A stretch of 64,000 bases of DNA, from NCBI RefSeq assembly GCF_950023065.1, contig NC_088678.1:27828580-27892579 (forward strand), given 5' to 3'. The translations under genes and the position numbers were made by a program. The stretch's first letter is position 1, and each line of letters starts with the position of its first letter. Below the pieces are notes generated by a model that saw nothing but the letters and a program-made list of their open reading frames with translations, did not search any database and was not told the origin of the DNA. Shown one piece after another: positions 13,008-24,560 of the stretch. Origin of the DNA: Planococcus citri. Lineage: Eukaryota; Arthropoda; Insecta; Hemiptera; Pseudococcidae.

Positions 13008-15265
13008 ATTGAGGAGCTGAGAATCAAAACTCACATTTGCCACCATAAACGATTTTGAGAAAAACGCGAAAAACTGAGTTAGTAGTGTTGCCAGTTGAAT
13101 AAACTTATAATACCAAAATGAATCATTACATAGCGCTACTAAAACACGATTCCCTGTGTTGACTGATTTTCACCTAGCTCCCTTCTGCTTTAATATCCAG
13201 ACAAAGAATGGCAAATGTGAGTTTTGACTCCAAGATTTGCAATCAAATTTTTTTTCACTGTTTTAATTACGACGATAGGGAAAAGTTTGATAACAAGCTG
13301 AATTTTGGTACTCGGGGGTTTTTTGATACGCTGAACACGAATTTGGGGTGTCCAGGTGAATCCGGTGTACGCTTCCCCCTTTTTTGTGGACCTTAAGCCC
13401 CCAAATTTGTTTTTTTGCGTTTAAGTCCGAAAATATGCAATTTTATGCAAAATTTATGTTTTTTGGGTCGCAGAATACGAATTTGACAATATTTTTTTTG
13501 TAGGGGTGGGGGATGAGGGGGTTAGGGGGGCGAGAAATTCAAAATTCGACTATAATGATGTGTGATATGTCGAAATGTATGTTTTTGAGGGTGTAGATCA
13601 CGAATTTGACAATATTTTTTTTCGTAGGGGTCAATGGTGGGGGCTGAGGGGTGAAAATGGTTAAAAATTCAAAATTTGACTATAATGATGTATGACATGT
13701 CGAAATGTATGTTTTCGTGGTTGTAGATCACGAATTTGACAGTATTTTTTTCGTAAGGGTTGATGGTGGGGGATGAAGGGGGTGAAAAATTCAAAATTTG
13801 ACCATAATGATGTGTGATATGTCGAAATGTATGTTTTTGAGGGTGTAGATCACGAATTTGACAATATTTTTTTCGTAGGGGTGAATTGTGGGGGATGAAG
13901 GGGGTGAAAACGGTGAAAAATTCAAAATTTGACTGTAATGATGTGTAATATGTCGAAATGTACCAAGTATGAATAATTCAACTGAAAGTGAGTAATTTTC
14001 ATCAATTTACTCGATTTTAGTTTGTTATAAAGTCATTATAGAGGTTTAATTTACGTTAAAACTCCGTGTTTTGCCTATTCTACTACATAAATAGGAATAG
14101 AACAAATTTTAGTACGTAGATGCACGGGAAATCCCAGGGGCTAGTACTTCAGATAGTGTATTTCAAGATGTCATTTGCCATTTTTGCCCTTGAATGCCCC
14201 GGCGACGACAACAGTCAATTATAGTGAAAAATCATGGTGAATTTTGTTTAAATGTTACAAATTTTTTCTTCCAGGGACTTTGACGGCTCTCCAATAGAAA
14301 ATTCTCCATCCCCCACCCTTCACCTTTTCTACACCTTCAAAAACATACATTTTGACATATCACACATCGTTATGGTCAAATTTGGAATTTTTCACCGTTT
14401 TCACCCCCTTCATCCCCCACAATTCACCCCTACGAAAAAAATATTGTCAAATTCGTGATCTACACCCTCAAAAACATACATTTCGACATATCACACATCA
14501 TTATGGTCAAATTTTGAATTTTTCACCCCCTTCATCCCCCACCATCAACCCTTACGAAAAAAATACTGTCAAATTCGTGATCTACAACCACGAAAACATA
14601 CATTTCGACATGTCACACATCATTATAGTCAAATTTTGAATTTTTAACCATTTTCACCCCTCAGCCCCCACCATTGACCCCTACGAAAAAAAATATTGTC
14701 AAATTCGTGATCTACACCCTCAAAAACATACATTTCGACATATCACACATCATTATAGTCGAATTTTGAATTTCTCGCCCCCTAACCCCCTCATCCCCCA
14801 CCCCTACAAAAAAAATATTGTCAAATTCGTATTCTGCGACCCAAAAAACATAAATTTTGCACAAAATTGCATATTTTCGGACTTAAACGCAAAAAAACAA
14901 ATTTGGGGGCTTAAGGTCCACAAAAAAGGGGGAAGCGTACACCGGATTCACCTGGACACCCCAAATTCGTGTTCAGCGTATCAAAAAAACCCCCGTGTAC
15001 CAAAATTCAGCTTGTTATCAAACTTTTCCCTATGGAATTTTGCAAACAAAACTAAGTTTTCATCAAAACTCACATTTGCCAATGGCAAATGTGAGTTTTG
15101 ATTCTCACCCTTGGTTTTGAAGGTGAATTTCACACCAAAATGACTTTGATCCAAAAAAACCGAATATGTCAAATTATAGAGTGTAAAACGGTATATCCAA
15201 ATCTGCCATAAAACGGTATTTTTTTTTTTTGGCAAATGTGAGTTTTGATTCTCAGCTCCTCAATT
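13008..15265. mobile_element. Composite foldback element with 35-bp perfect terminal inverted repeats
   Basis: The left end 13,008-13,042 begins ATTGAGGAGCTGAGAATC and ends CACATTTGCCA. The exact reverse complement lies at 15,231-15,265. The 19-bp inner core (TCAAAACTCACATTTGCCA) recurs at 13,209-13,227, 15,063-15,081 and 15,083-15,101 in alternating orientation, so a smaller element (13,209-15,081) appears nested within the outer one. No transposase frame is present. Foldback or MITE origin is inferred from structure only. Confidence 0.75.
13275..15034. repeat. Long hairpin: two ~680-bp near-identical inverted arms around a ~400-bp loop
   Basis: Left arm is about 13,275-13,955 and right arm about 14,353-15,034; the loop is about 13,956-14,352. 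Within each arm a ~120-bp unit is repeated four times: GTAGATCACGAATTTGACA, then TTTTTTTCGTAGGGGT, GGTGGGGGATGA, AAAAATTCAAAATTTGAC and TGATATGTCGAAATGTATG. By eye the arms differ at only a few positions. Transcription from either side would give an RNA able to fold into a very long duplex. Confidence 0.85.
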
Positions 15266-17029
15266 ATAGGTATTGAATTCAACTTTGGTCTTTTTATGGC
15301 TATTTTTCGAACAGCTGGAAAATCCCGTAATCTACAGAAGGCCTCTCAGAAGGGCATAAAACCATCATCGATCTGTTCAAAACTCAAAAATAATTTTTAA
15401 AAATTTGCTACACATCGAAAAATAAAACCAGGAACCAGAAAAAAGCTCCCATAAATAGTTTAAAAGTTGATAAATTTCAAAGCAGAAATTTGGCCCCGAA
15501 CACACCCCATACCTATTACACTACATTGTAATATTTTTTCCACAGGTAAATTATAAATAAATTTAATACGCTCAATATGTTTTTATAGCGGTAAATCATG
15601 AGAATTTTTTATCGTTTAAAATAAATCGTTACATTGGCAACATTGCACATGCCAAAACAAAATTTTCACCAGTATTTATAGTGCGACCTATCAAAATGTA
15701 TTAAAATTTCGCGTAAAATTCAAAACCACCGATAAAATTTAACCCCCGCATTATCGTAGAATTTTACTCGATGAAACCACATTTCCACAACATCTACCCA
15801 CGTTTCATCGATTGGGTCGGGTCGTTTCTATTTTGCAGTCTACTCGACGTGAAAAAAAAATTGGTAAACAATAAGCCCGAAGTTGAAATCCGACTCGGTG
15901 GCAATTTTGACGAAGAAACTAAGAATCTACTCGTAATTCGCAGTTCTGGACCATTACTCGGTGTTCGATAAATTGAATCGCATAAAAAACCAAAATAAAC
16001 TACTCGGGTTAACCGATATAGTTGAAACGTGTTAAATACATTTGTACGGAACTTTGCAGGTGTAAAATCACAAATAACGCCAGCACGTTCCATACAGCCG
16101 AAGGATGGGAAGGAAAAAAAAGGGTACCTCGTTTACAAAAACGATAGCGAAAATGTCACCAGCTGTATAACTTTCTCGAGTTATAGTCTTGATTCGCGTA
16201 ATAAAAAGAACGCTTAAGATGTTAACGACGAAATACCCAGCCGTAACCTAGTAGCTGTCATGTTATTCGAAACCAAAGGTTTTAAAAACGAAAGGCCCTT
16301 TATTTAACGGTATTTATGGGAAGATCCATCTTTTTCTTCGAGCAAAAAAAAACTCCTATAGAGTTATGTTATTTTTCTCATTCTATCTCTTTTTTTCTTT
16401 CTATACAACTTGAAAAAAAAATACACACAGATCTCTTCTCATCGTCTCTTTTAAAGACTTTATACGTCAAACGTAATAACGTGAAATTTTAACGGAAAAA
16501 TATTTGAAAATCTAACTTTAACCGGGATTACCCTCATCAAAATAAGTTTTCACGCAAATTGAAAAAAAACCCGCTGATAGAGAGTTCAGTCGAGGTGATT
16601 TTTTTTCATTTTTTTTCACCGATGCTACCGACGAAACAAGCTTACCATGCAAGTTGTAGGTACCTAACGCGTGTGTATCGCCTCTAACGAGATAGAATAT
16701 TTATTTTATTTTTTACTCGAATCACTTTGTACTGCAGGTACACAGATGTAAATCCGATTACTTTCTAAGAAGGTGAAAAAAAATGATATTTTTCACTACC
16801 TACCTATCACTACGACCCAACAAAAGCTGAAATTTTCCGATACATCAATTCGAAGCGGTTGCGAGGGTGCGAGAGCGACCTGTTAGGGGTTGAATTTTTA
16901 TGCAGAGATGTTTCAAGCGTGAGTAAATTTCACGTTCACAAGAGTGGATTACGGATTTGCATTTTGCTAGCTCCATCAGCAGTCAGCACTCCTCCTCTTT
17001 GCCTTTCTAAGCCGTTTATCATACGCGAA
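15266..17029. other. Gene-free stretch left of the large inverted-repeat arm
   Basis: Short open frames only, none with recognisable domains or convincing splice partners. Because the right arm runs off the window, this stretch may itself be part of the left arm; the sequence given cannot show it. Confidence 0.4.
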
Positions 17030-18593
17030 TTTTTTTGTCCGCGAGTAAGGGTTATTATTCGATGAAAAGGTTCGTGTGTTTAGGAATAAAAAGGTAAATA
17101 AGTTTCATTTGTAGGATTCCTTTCTTTTTTCCTCTTCCTCCCGCGTCGTCCTCGGATTAGTTTGTAAGAGTAAATGAAATTCTACGTACCTATAGATATT
17201 TTATCGTGTCCTATTTTTTTTTTTCGTTCCCTTTCTTTTTCGATTTTTTTTTTCTTCTTTAATACCGGTAACCTGACGTTTCTACGTTCGAATATCATCC
17301 GCAAAATAAAGATGTAGTATAAACATTACCGACGAGTATACGAGGGAGTCGAGTACCTTATAATGAACGAGCGATCGTTATACCCTCTCCTTTCGCTGTA
17401 CTTACCTTCTTGTTTTTCAACTTAATTCGAATTTAATTAGTGGGAAAATTAAGAAGGGTAGATGATATTCAAGATATTACTACGTAAGTACAAGTACATT
17501 GATTTTTTTCTTACCAAGTTGAATAAAATTTCGCAGCTTGAACACAGAAAATAGATACTTATTTATTGAAATCAAAGACGACGTAGGAAAGTACTCGTAA
17601 TAATCAGAGAAACATTTTGTCATTATATAAGTAGATTAGAATTTCTCTCAATTTTTTTCATTCGTCATTTCACTTCCACTGATTTTAAAAATTGTGTGAA
17701 GGATCACGTACAATCACGTTTTCTTCATTTTTTTCTCGATCTCGCCCTTTCTGCTCTTCTCAAGCCCTCGCCATTAAGTTCCAAACATTAAAATACTGAT
17801 GAAGATAAGCAGGGTATATTTTCTCAAAAGTCAGTTTTTTCTTTCAATTTGAAAAAAATGCACTCATCACAGGTGAAAAAAATCGGTGATTTTTCATTCT
17901 TGTGGAATTGCAATTATGATGTATTTTGAGTTGATATTAGTCTAAATGAATTTTGGCCACTTGAGTGATCCGGAAAAGGGCTCAGTGGTACCCAAAATGA
18001 TGCAATTCAATTTCTTTAGTAAAAATAATTAAACGTTGAAAAAATTTGACCAATTTGGTCCAAATTCAGGTTGGTAATGTAATTGAGCGTCTTTCATGAT
18101 ACATTGCGAAAAGAACTCTTTTTTTGACCAAAATTGACTAATTTACGTGATAAAATCATGAGAAAAACAATATTAGTTTTTTTTTTTTGAATTTTTTAAG
18201 GTCTTCCACCTATGATAAAAATTCTAAAAAAATATACGTTATTCACTGTGCTAGATGTGATACATCTGAAAGAAGTGACCAAAATTCCGTTTAAAAACTG
18301 AAAATGGGCCCATTTGGTCGATTCTATTTATTGAGATAATCGTGTTTTTAGTGAAAAAGTGAAGAGAATTGATAATCGAGGTTTTGATGGATTTCGAAGT
18401 AGAACATTCCGACTATTGCGTGTTGAAGTATCAAGGCCGCAGGTGTACCCCAATCGGAGAAAAATGGAACTAAAGTTTTTCTAAGAAGGGCCCATTTTGG
18501 TCGATTTTGTTTTTTTGCTGTAAATTCATTTTCGAAGACTTTGGAAAAAATACCCTCCAAATTATACTGCACCTAGTCGCCAGTGGAAACATG

Positions 18594-19694
18594 TATATGT
18601 TACCGTTAAAGTATTTACTCCAGGTAATGTATGAAATAACTAGTTATTTCATACATTAACGAAAAAGTGTGAAATCGGATTGTTTTCTACACTTTACCTA
18701 GTTATTTCATACATACACGAGGTGTGTTTAGTTAAAGTGTGAATTCAATGAATGAACTGCGATAAAATAAGAAATGAAGGTTAATTCAAAAGCTAGAACA
18801 TAGGAAAGACCTTCCGAAGGGATGACCAATGGGGCAATGGCAGAAATCGCAGCCCTCTAGCCCTTTTTTTAAGGCTGCTGGGGGTTGTCAAAGTTTTCAG
18901 TGAACTTGAAATATAATATTATCCATTTCAGCAGTGGATTACTCGATAACCGCGATAAGTTACCTACCATACCAAAATGGAACTTTTTCCAATAGTTACA
19001 GGTTTTGAGCTTTTGAAAGGCTTTTTGGTAATATCATAAAAAATCAGTGTTGCCACTTTTTTTAAATGAAAAATTAGCTTGAAAAGTTTCAAAACGTAAT
19101 TTTCATATCATTCCGGCTCTCAGAAATTCTGAAAAAAAATATTATGGACAACTTTTTATGTTGAACAGCATATTAAAAAAATGAGATGGCATTATGTCGT
19201 AAAGTCGATTTAAAAAAATTAAAAGTTTGAGAAAAAATGCGATTTTTGATTTAAAACATGAAAAAAAGTTTTGACTGGTGAAGATGACCCATTTGACCCC
19301 CTACTTTTACATATCTGTTGAAAAAGTTGAGAAAATAAACGTTGCCAATGTGTAAAAAATGGAATGAAGTGCAACTCAAAGTGTCATGCGAGCAAAAAGT
19401 GCTGTAATAAATAATTTTTTTTTCAATTTTTGGGAAGCTTTTTTTGTCATTAATGTTTTTTATCATGCTCAAAACTATATTTTTGTAATAAAATAATTTT
19501 TAACCGCTCATTTCATGATTTAACTGATCACACCTAGCTATTTCATGGAATAACTAGATTTTTCATACATTACCTAGGTGAACTGTGAACAATTTACTTG
19601 AATTAAATACTTTTTCGTTAATGTATGAAATAACTAGGAAATAACTAGTTATTTCATACATTACCTGGAGTAAATACTTTAACGGTAACATATA
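18594..19694. mobile_element. TIR element with ~75-bp terminal inverted repeats (left-arm copy)
   Basis: Left end starts TATATGTTACCGTTAAAG and runs through AGTATTTACTCCAGG, TAATGTATGAAATAACTAG and CATTAACGAAAAAGT. The right end is its reverse complement, with an extra 10 bases (CTAGTTATTT repeated) inside. The inner palindrome AAATAACTAGTTATTT makes each end a hairpin on its own. The ~950-bp interior has no transposase. Family unknown; no clear target-site duplication was identified. Confidence 0.75.
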
Positions 19695-19704
19695 CCATTC
19701 AAAA

Positions 19705-19810
19705 ACACGTTTTAGCTAGCTGCAGCGCTAGCCGTGTGGCATTGGTAATGGATTGCTGAACAGGAGATATGGGTTCAAATTGCACCTTGGGAAGAAATTA
19801 AAAAAAAAAA
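19705..19810 (+). mobile_element. Possible tRNA-derived SINE fragment (left-arm copy)
   Basis: Contains CTGAACAGGAGATATGGGTTCAAAT, broken here as CTGAACAGGAG and GGGTTCAAAT, which parallels the B-box region of the better SINE at 21,816-22,204 (CTGAACAAGAG ... GGGTTCAAAT). It ends in an A-rich run at about 19,800. The A box is poor. It lies directly beside the right end of the TIR element. Confidence 0.4.
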
Positions 19811-21125
19811 TTACAAATTTTATTTTTACAAGTTGAATTTTGACAGAAAATGTAATTTAATAATTTTTTTTGCTTTCGAACAGAGTAATGAATTTTTATG
19901 CAAAATTTTAATTTATTAATCATTGTTTTTCAGGCTTAAAATGCTCATAAACATGAAAAGATTCAGTAAAAAAAATTGCTATTGCAGGTGGGTAGTAATA
20001 AGTATTTGACATCAGAAACAATAATCTTCAATTTTAGGTATAAAGATTTTGGGATTATGTGAAATTTCAGCTTTTTTCGACCAAATGGGCCCATTACCTG
20101 CGGAATGCCACAATTGTGCATTTTGTTCAGAAAATATGCTATGAATAGCATTTGGGAATGTCTAACATCCCTGCAAGTTCAAAAAAAAATTTGCTGATAA
20201 CTACTAAAGTTGGAAATTTTAAACTAAAATTGAAATTTCGCACCATTTGAGGGGGATTGAAGAGATTTGACGATCAACAAATTTTATCACAAGGATTTTG
20301 GATCATAAGAAACAAGTTTCAAAATTTGAGGATGAAGCCAAACCACCTATTGAAAGGATTAAATTTCAAAAATTTCCCTTGCACCAGACACAAAGAACTT
20401 GAAAAATCATTCAAAAATATGTGAGGTAACATCCATGCCAGTATGTGATACTATGATTGTGACTGTATTATTCTCCTCATTGGTCTATGTGTTAACTCCC
20501 ATTCAAGCCAAACCCCAAAGTGACTGGAACAGTTTGAGGCTTCATGCACCAAACTAGAACTTTCTCTTATCACACTGCATAAGTAGCTGCGGTGAAGAAA
20601 TATATAGAAAGGAGAATTTGGTCTGTTATGCTTATTTATGTCCTCGCACTATAGGTGACCAAAGATGATAATCTCAGGTACCTGATCAATACTTGAGCCC
20701 TTTGTGCGTGTCATTGTTGTTATATGTGATTAATTGTTGCGATATATGTTTTTTACATCAAACCCTTAAATGGTTGTGATATATGTTACTATTTTGAGAG
20801 GTCTATTGCGAACACGGATCCTTTTCATCATTGTTGTGGTATGTGTATAGTCTCTATTAATTTAGGATACAATTAGTATAACTTCACCTTACTAATTTGT
20901 GTGTTGTTATAAGGTGTATATTTGTTTTACCACAAATATACAAGTGTAGATATAGTAGTTCTGAGTTCTTATTTTGTCGCAAACACCTACAATTAAATAG
21001 ACATTAACTAAAGTATGTATATCAGTTGTGAATACTTATTGTCAAGCCTACACTTGGTAGTTCAAATCGTTGTCGTCGTGGTTCCTTATCCTTTACAGGA
21101 CATTGGAAATCACATTTTTGTGGTA

Positions 21126-21810
21126 CCGTAAGCGGGTGATATTTGGCAGTCCGGGGGTAATTTGGCAGTCTCTCATATGGAGCAATATTATTGCATACTG
21201 TGGGACTGATTAACACCCAGCAGAGTGCTATCACACAGTCTAGGCTTCCCAAGTCCACAAATAATAATTTAGAACGAATACCGCTTTTCAAGATGCATTT
21301 TAAGGAAATTGAGAGTGAAATTACGAAATGATGTTAATTGTTATTCAAAAAGTCACCTTGGAAAGTTACCTCTACTGACCGAGCTGGTAAAAAATTACAT
21401 TGGCGAGCGTTACATTTCCATACGCAGAATTTTATCCTCTTTCCAATGGTATACATGAAGTTGGAATTATATTGGTACCAACACTCGCTGTAGTTGGTTT
21501 TTTAGTTGAAAACGTGTGATTTTCGTGTGATTTTCGTGTTGAAAATGCCAAATTACCCACCGTGACCCACCAGATTATCATGTAGTGCCAAATATCCCCA
21601 TCGCCGGCTAATTTGGCAGTTTTTGCGCGAGGTCTCCGCACGCTAATACCGTCAACTCTGGGGGTAAGTTGGCATCCCCATTCTACTCTACTAACATAGA
21701 CGATCATTTTAAGCATATATTTGCCTATGTTATCTTCAATTATAGAACCTACACAGCACGTCAAAGTTGAAAACCCCCAGAAAAACCTGCCAAATATCAC
21801 CCGCTTACGG
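21126..21810. mobile_element. MITE-like element with CCGTAAGCGGG... TIRs (left-arm copy)
   Basis: Left end begins CCGTAAGCGGGTGATATTTG and the reverse complement ends the element at 21,810; the match covers about 24 bp (28 bp if the outer GGTACC is included). TA lies outside both ends, consistent with a Tc1/mariner-type insertion, although the outer GGTACC palindrome makes the exact boundary ambiguous. The TTTGGCAGT word recurs inside in both orientations as subterminal repeats. A 122-codon minus-strand open frame inside shows no transposase features. Confidence 0.7.
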
Positions 21811-21815
21811 TACCC

Positions 21816-22204
21816 TAACAGGGTAGGACGAAAGCCTATGCCACTGCGATTATTCTAGGGAATCGACGTTGTTTTGAGCTTTCACGTAGTAGTTTCCCGT
21901 TGCTTTCTACGTTATCTACAAAGTAGCTCATACATCACTAGCCAGGTTTTTACAACCCTGAGTTCCGCAATCATCACTAGGTACCTATAGTTGCTCAAAC
22001 CAGTTACAGCTTTTTGATACTGGCAACAGATTGCGTGCATTTCTGTTGCCTCTGCTGTTCTGGTGCTCGGAGCTTAACGTGTAGTAGATGTTAAATGCAC
22101 TACAATGTATACATTACAGGTTAATGCCTGCGTCTCTAGCGGGATTTGAACCCACAACCTCTTGTTCAGAAAGCCGTGGCTCAACCTACTACGCCACCGA
22201 GCGT
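21816..22204 (-). mobile_element. tRNA-derived SINE (left-arm copy)
   Basis: On the minus strand the head reads as a tRNA-like RNA polymerase III promoter: A box TGGCGTAGTAGG (22,185-22,196) and B box GGTTCAAATCC (22,142-22,152), with typical spacing. A body of about 250-300 bp follows toward lower coordinates, including GAAAGCAACGGGAAACTAC, and ends next to the TIR element at 21,810. It is unlikely to be a functional tRNA because the stems are imperfect and a body follows. The 3' limit is approximate. Confidence 0.7.
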
Positions 22205-22479
22205 GGTAGTTCAAATAGGTGAGACTATTTTAATGTAGAGTTGAATCAGGGAGAATCCCATTAGCTATCCAGGAAAACCAAAGTGAACGATACATCTATT
22301 CTTTGTGAATATATTCTGACCTTAACTACCCCTCAAAACTAATAGGTAATGGTAATCATAATTACCACCAATAGCATTCTCTCTTCTTTTACCTACTACA
22401 AATTCACCACTAAGTTAAGTACAGGTTTTAAATTTCATTTTGCAATTTTTGTCAAATTTTTGAAAATACAAATTTGACT

Positions 22480-22630
22480 TGGTTTAAACTTTTGAGGATT
22501 AATAATTTACAAATTTTGAATTTTTTATGGCAAGTATATTTAAGAGATACGAGTTAGTTTGAATATTGATATAAATTGCAAATGCACACTCTTAATCGAT
22601 GCACCGGTTTCTGTGCCAGGAGAACAGTTT
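22480..22630 (+). repeat. Dispersed repeat copy, inverted partner at 25,645-25,800
   Basis: It shares with the partner, in order, GAACTT/AAACTT TGAGGATTA, TTAGTTTGAAT, AAATTGC(A/G)AATGCACA and GTTTCTG(T/C)GCCAGGAG. Divergence is substantial, so this inverted pair is older than the large arms that contain it. Confidence 0.6.
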
Positions 22631-22819
22631 GAATGTTTTGTTTTTTTCCCCCAACTTTCTGACATTAAGTACAATTGAGCTGTGTGTATTGGGCCAAAGT
22701 TTTAGTTCCTATTGTGAACTGCACATAGCATGGCGTTTCCAGTTTTTACAAAGGTTAAAAATCCCCAAAAATTGTTCTGAAATGCTCAACCGAGAAGTAT
22801 GTACAAGGAAAGTAAATAT

Positions 22820-23460
22820 TGTGGTAGGTCATTTTTCAAAATTTTTTGAATTTTGATGGACCCTAGCAAGAAATTGTGGCCAAATGACCTGAATAAAACA
22901 CAGAAAACATTTCAAATTTGTTGGTCATCGTTTAACCACACTGGCTCAATCGAGCTCAAAATTTGAAAAATTAAAAAAAAATTGTGTCAAAAATTTTTTT
23001 AAATTTTTTTTCAGCTTAGGTGGTCTTATTAGTGCTGACTATCACGTACAAATGTAAATCAGCTATTCAATTCTAGTCTTACCATCTTAAGGAGATGATT
23101 ACAAAATTTTCATATTTTAATGAAAAAAATAGATATTTTAAGAACACCTGCATTGGGTAAAAATGAACTTTGATATTTTCTAATGCCCTCAAAGCGATCA
23201 TATCCAAATACCAGACATATCAAAAGTCCATCTACAACTAAAGTAAAAAAAAATCAAAAAATTGAAACAATTAAACATTTTTAAAATTTTGAAAACTTTG
23301 AGCCTGCATGAGTCGAAATTTAGGGGGAGGGGGGGGGGGTCAAACGTTGACCAAAAAATTTGTAAATTTTCCTGCCTTATATCGAGGCTATTTGGCCGTG
23401 ATTTTTTTGCTAGGATCCATCAAAATTCGAAAAATATTGAAAAAGGACTCACCCTGGTAA
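22820..23460. repeat. Small diverged inverted repeat (22,820-22,940 versus 23,335-23,460)
   Basis: The left half reads TTTTGATGGACCCTAGCAAG, then GGCCAAATGACCT and TTGGTCA; the complement of the right half reads TTTTGATGGATCCTAGCAAA, GGCCAAATAGCCT and TTGGTCAACG. A G-rich run of eleven sits at 23,328-23,338. It forms a nested foldback inside the left arm. Confidence 0.6.
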
Positions 23461-24479
23461 GTATTTTGACTAGTAAAAAAATGTTTGTAAAGTAACTGAA
23501 CAAATGAAACTAGAAAAAATATCCAAGAATACAGCAATAAATCCAATTTCATAAGCTGAATCAAATGTTTCAATTTTTGACGAATTTTTAAAACTTCAAA
23601 GAATAGGTACCATTTACCACGAGGAAATTTGAATTTACTTAATCAAACAAATTGAGATACGTACAAAGCTAAAAGAACGTACGTAACTGGTCAAGTCACC
23701 TGTACAAAAACATCGAAATTGTGGTGCCTAAAAAAACAATGAGGAACTAGGTTTCGAAAATAGTCTATAATAATATTTGTATGTAGCAAAGAATATCATT
23801 CCAATATGTCACATCTAGGTAACAGATATTCGTAGCAAGAAAACATCTCGAATTCGAATCATTTCATCATTATAAGCATACAGAGGAAATAACCTGCTAC
23901 TTGTTACCATTGACTTTGATTTTAACCGCTTCTCTTTGAATTCTCTCGCCATCTAAATTGCTTTACAAACACCGGTATGTGGTAAACGAGAGCGCGCAAG
24001 GCACACATTGTATCCTGCTATAGGTATCTACTCGTATAGGTAAATATCGACATTTAACTATATAAAGTGAAATTATTAAATTCGTCGGTTTCATTGATTT
24101 ACACGTGTGATATTGTATAAACGACCGTATATATACGCACAATACCATCAACACAACACGTGGTGGTGGTGATGGTGATCTGGCGTAAAAGCCCCATACT
24201 CGCGAACCTTTTCCAAGACGATTTAATTAAACTTACGAGATGGACGCGTAACACGGGCCGGAAATTGAGCAGGATTTATAATCGCGAGCATCGTTATTTT
24301 ATCGCGTTTCTCTTTGATTAAATTCCCGACGGACATTTTGCAGCGATATACCGATGTAATTTCTTAAGTCTGTCTCTTTCTCGTTCGACGAGATCATTTT
24401 TAACAGACGCGATTAATTTTTCAAACACGAGTCCGCAGTTGGTTTTTTTTTGGTCGGTTAACGCGACGTATTCGACCAA

Positions 24480-24560
24480 TTGACGCGGCCTCAAAGGCTG
24501 ACGTCACGAAACATTATTCACATCCGTGTCAGCCGCCTTTTAAGCTCGAGCTCGAGTACA
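24480..24560. promoter_or_regulatory. Candidate regulatory patch with a CRE palindrome TGACGTCA (left arm)
   Basis: The 8-bp palindrome TGACGTCA lies at 24,499-24,506 in a locally GC-richer, CpG-containing patch. The surrounding 24.2-24.6 kb stands out from the AT-rich background. CREB/ATF-type factors bind this site in animals; function here is inference only, since no transcript is evident. Confidence 0.3.

Noticed and set aside
21432..21800. 122-codon minus-strand frame as a MITE transposase
   Set aside because: No DDE/D spacing or DNA-binding motif; it runs through the TIR itself.
22131..22204. Functional tRNA gene
   Set aside because: A and B boxes are good, but the acceptor and anticodon stems do not close and a SINE body follows.
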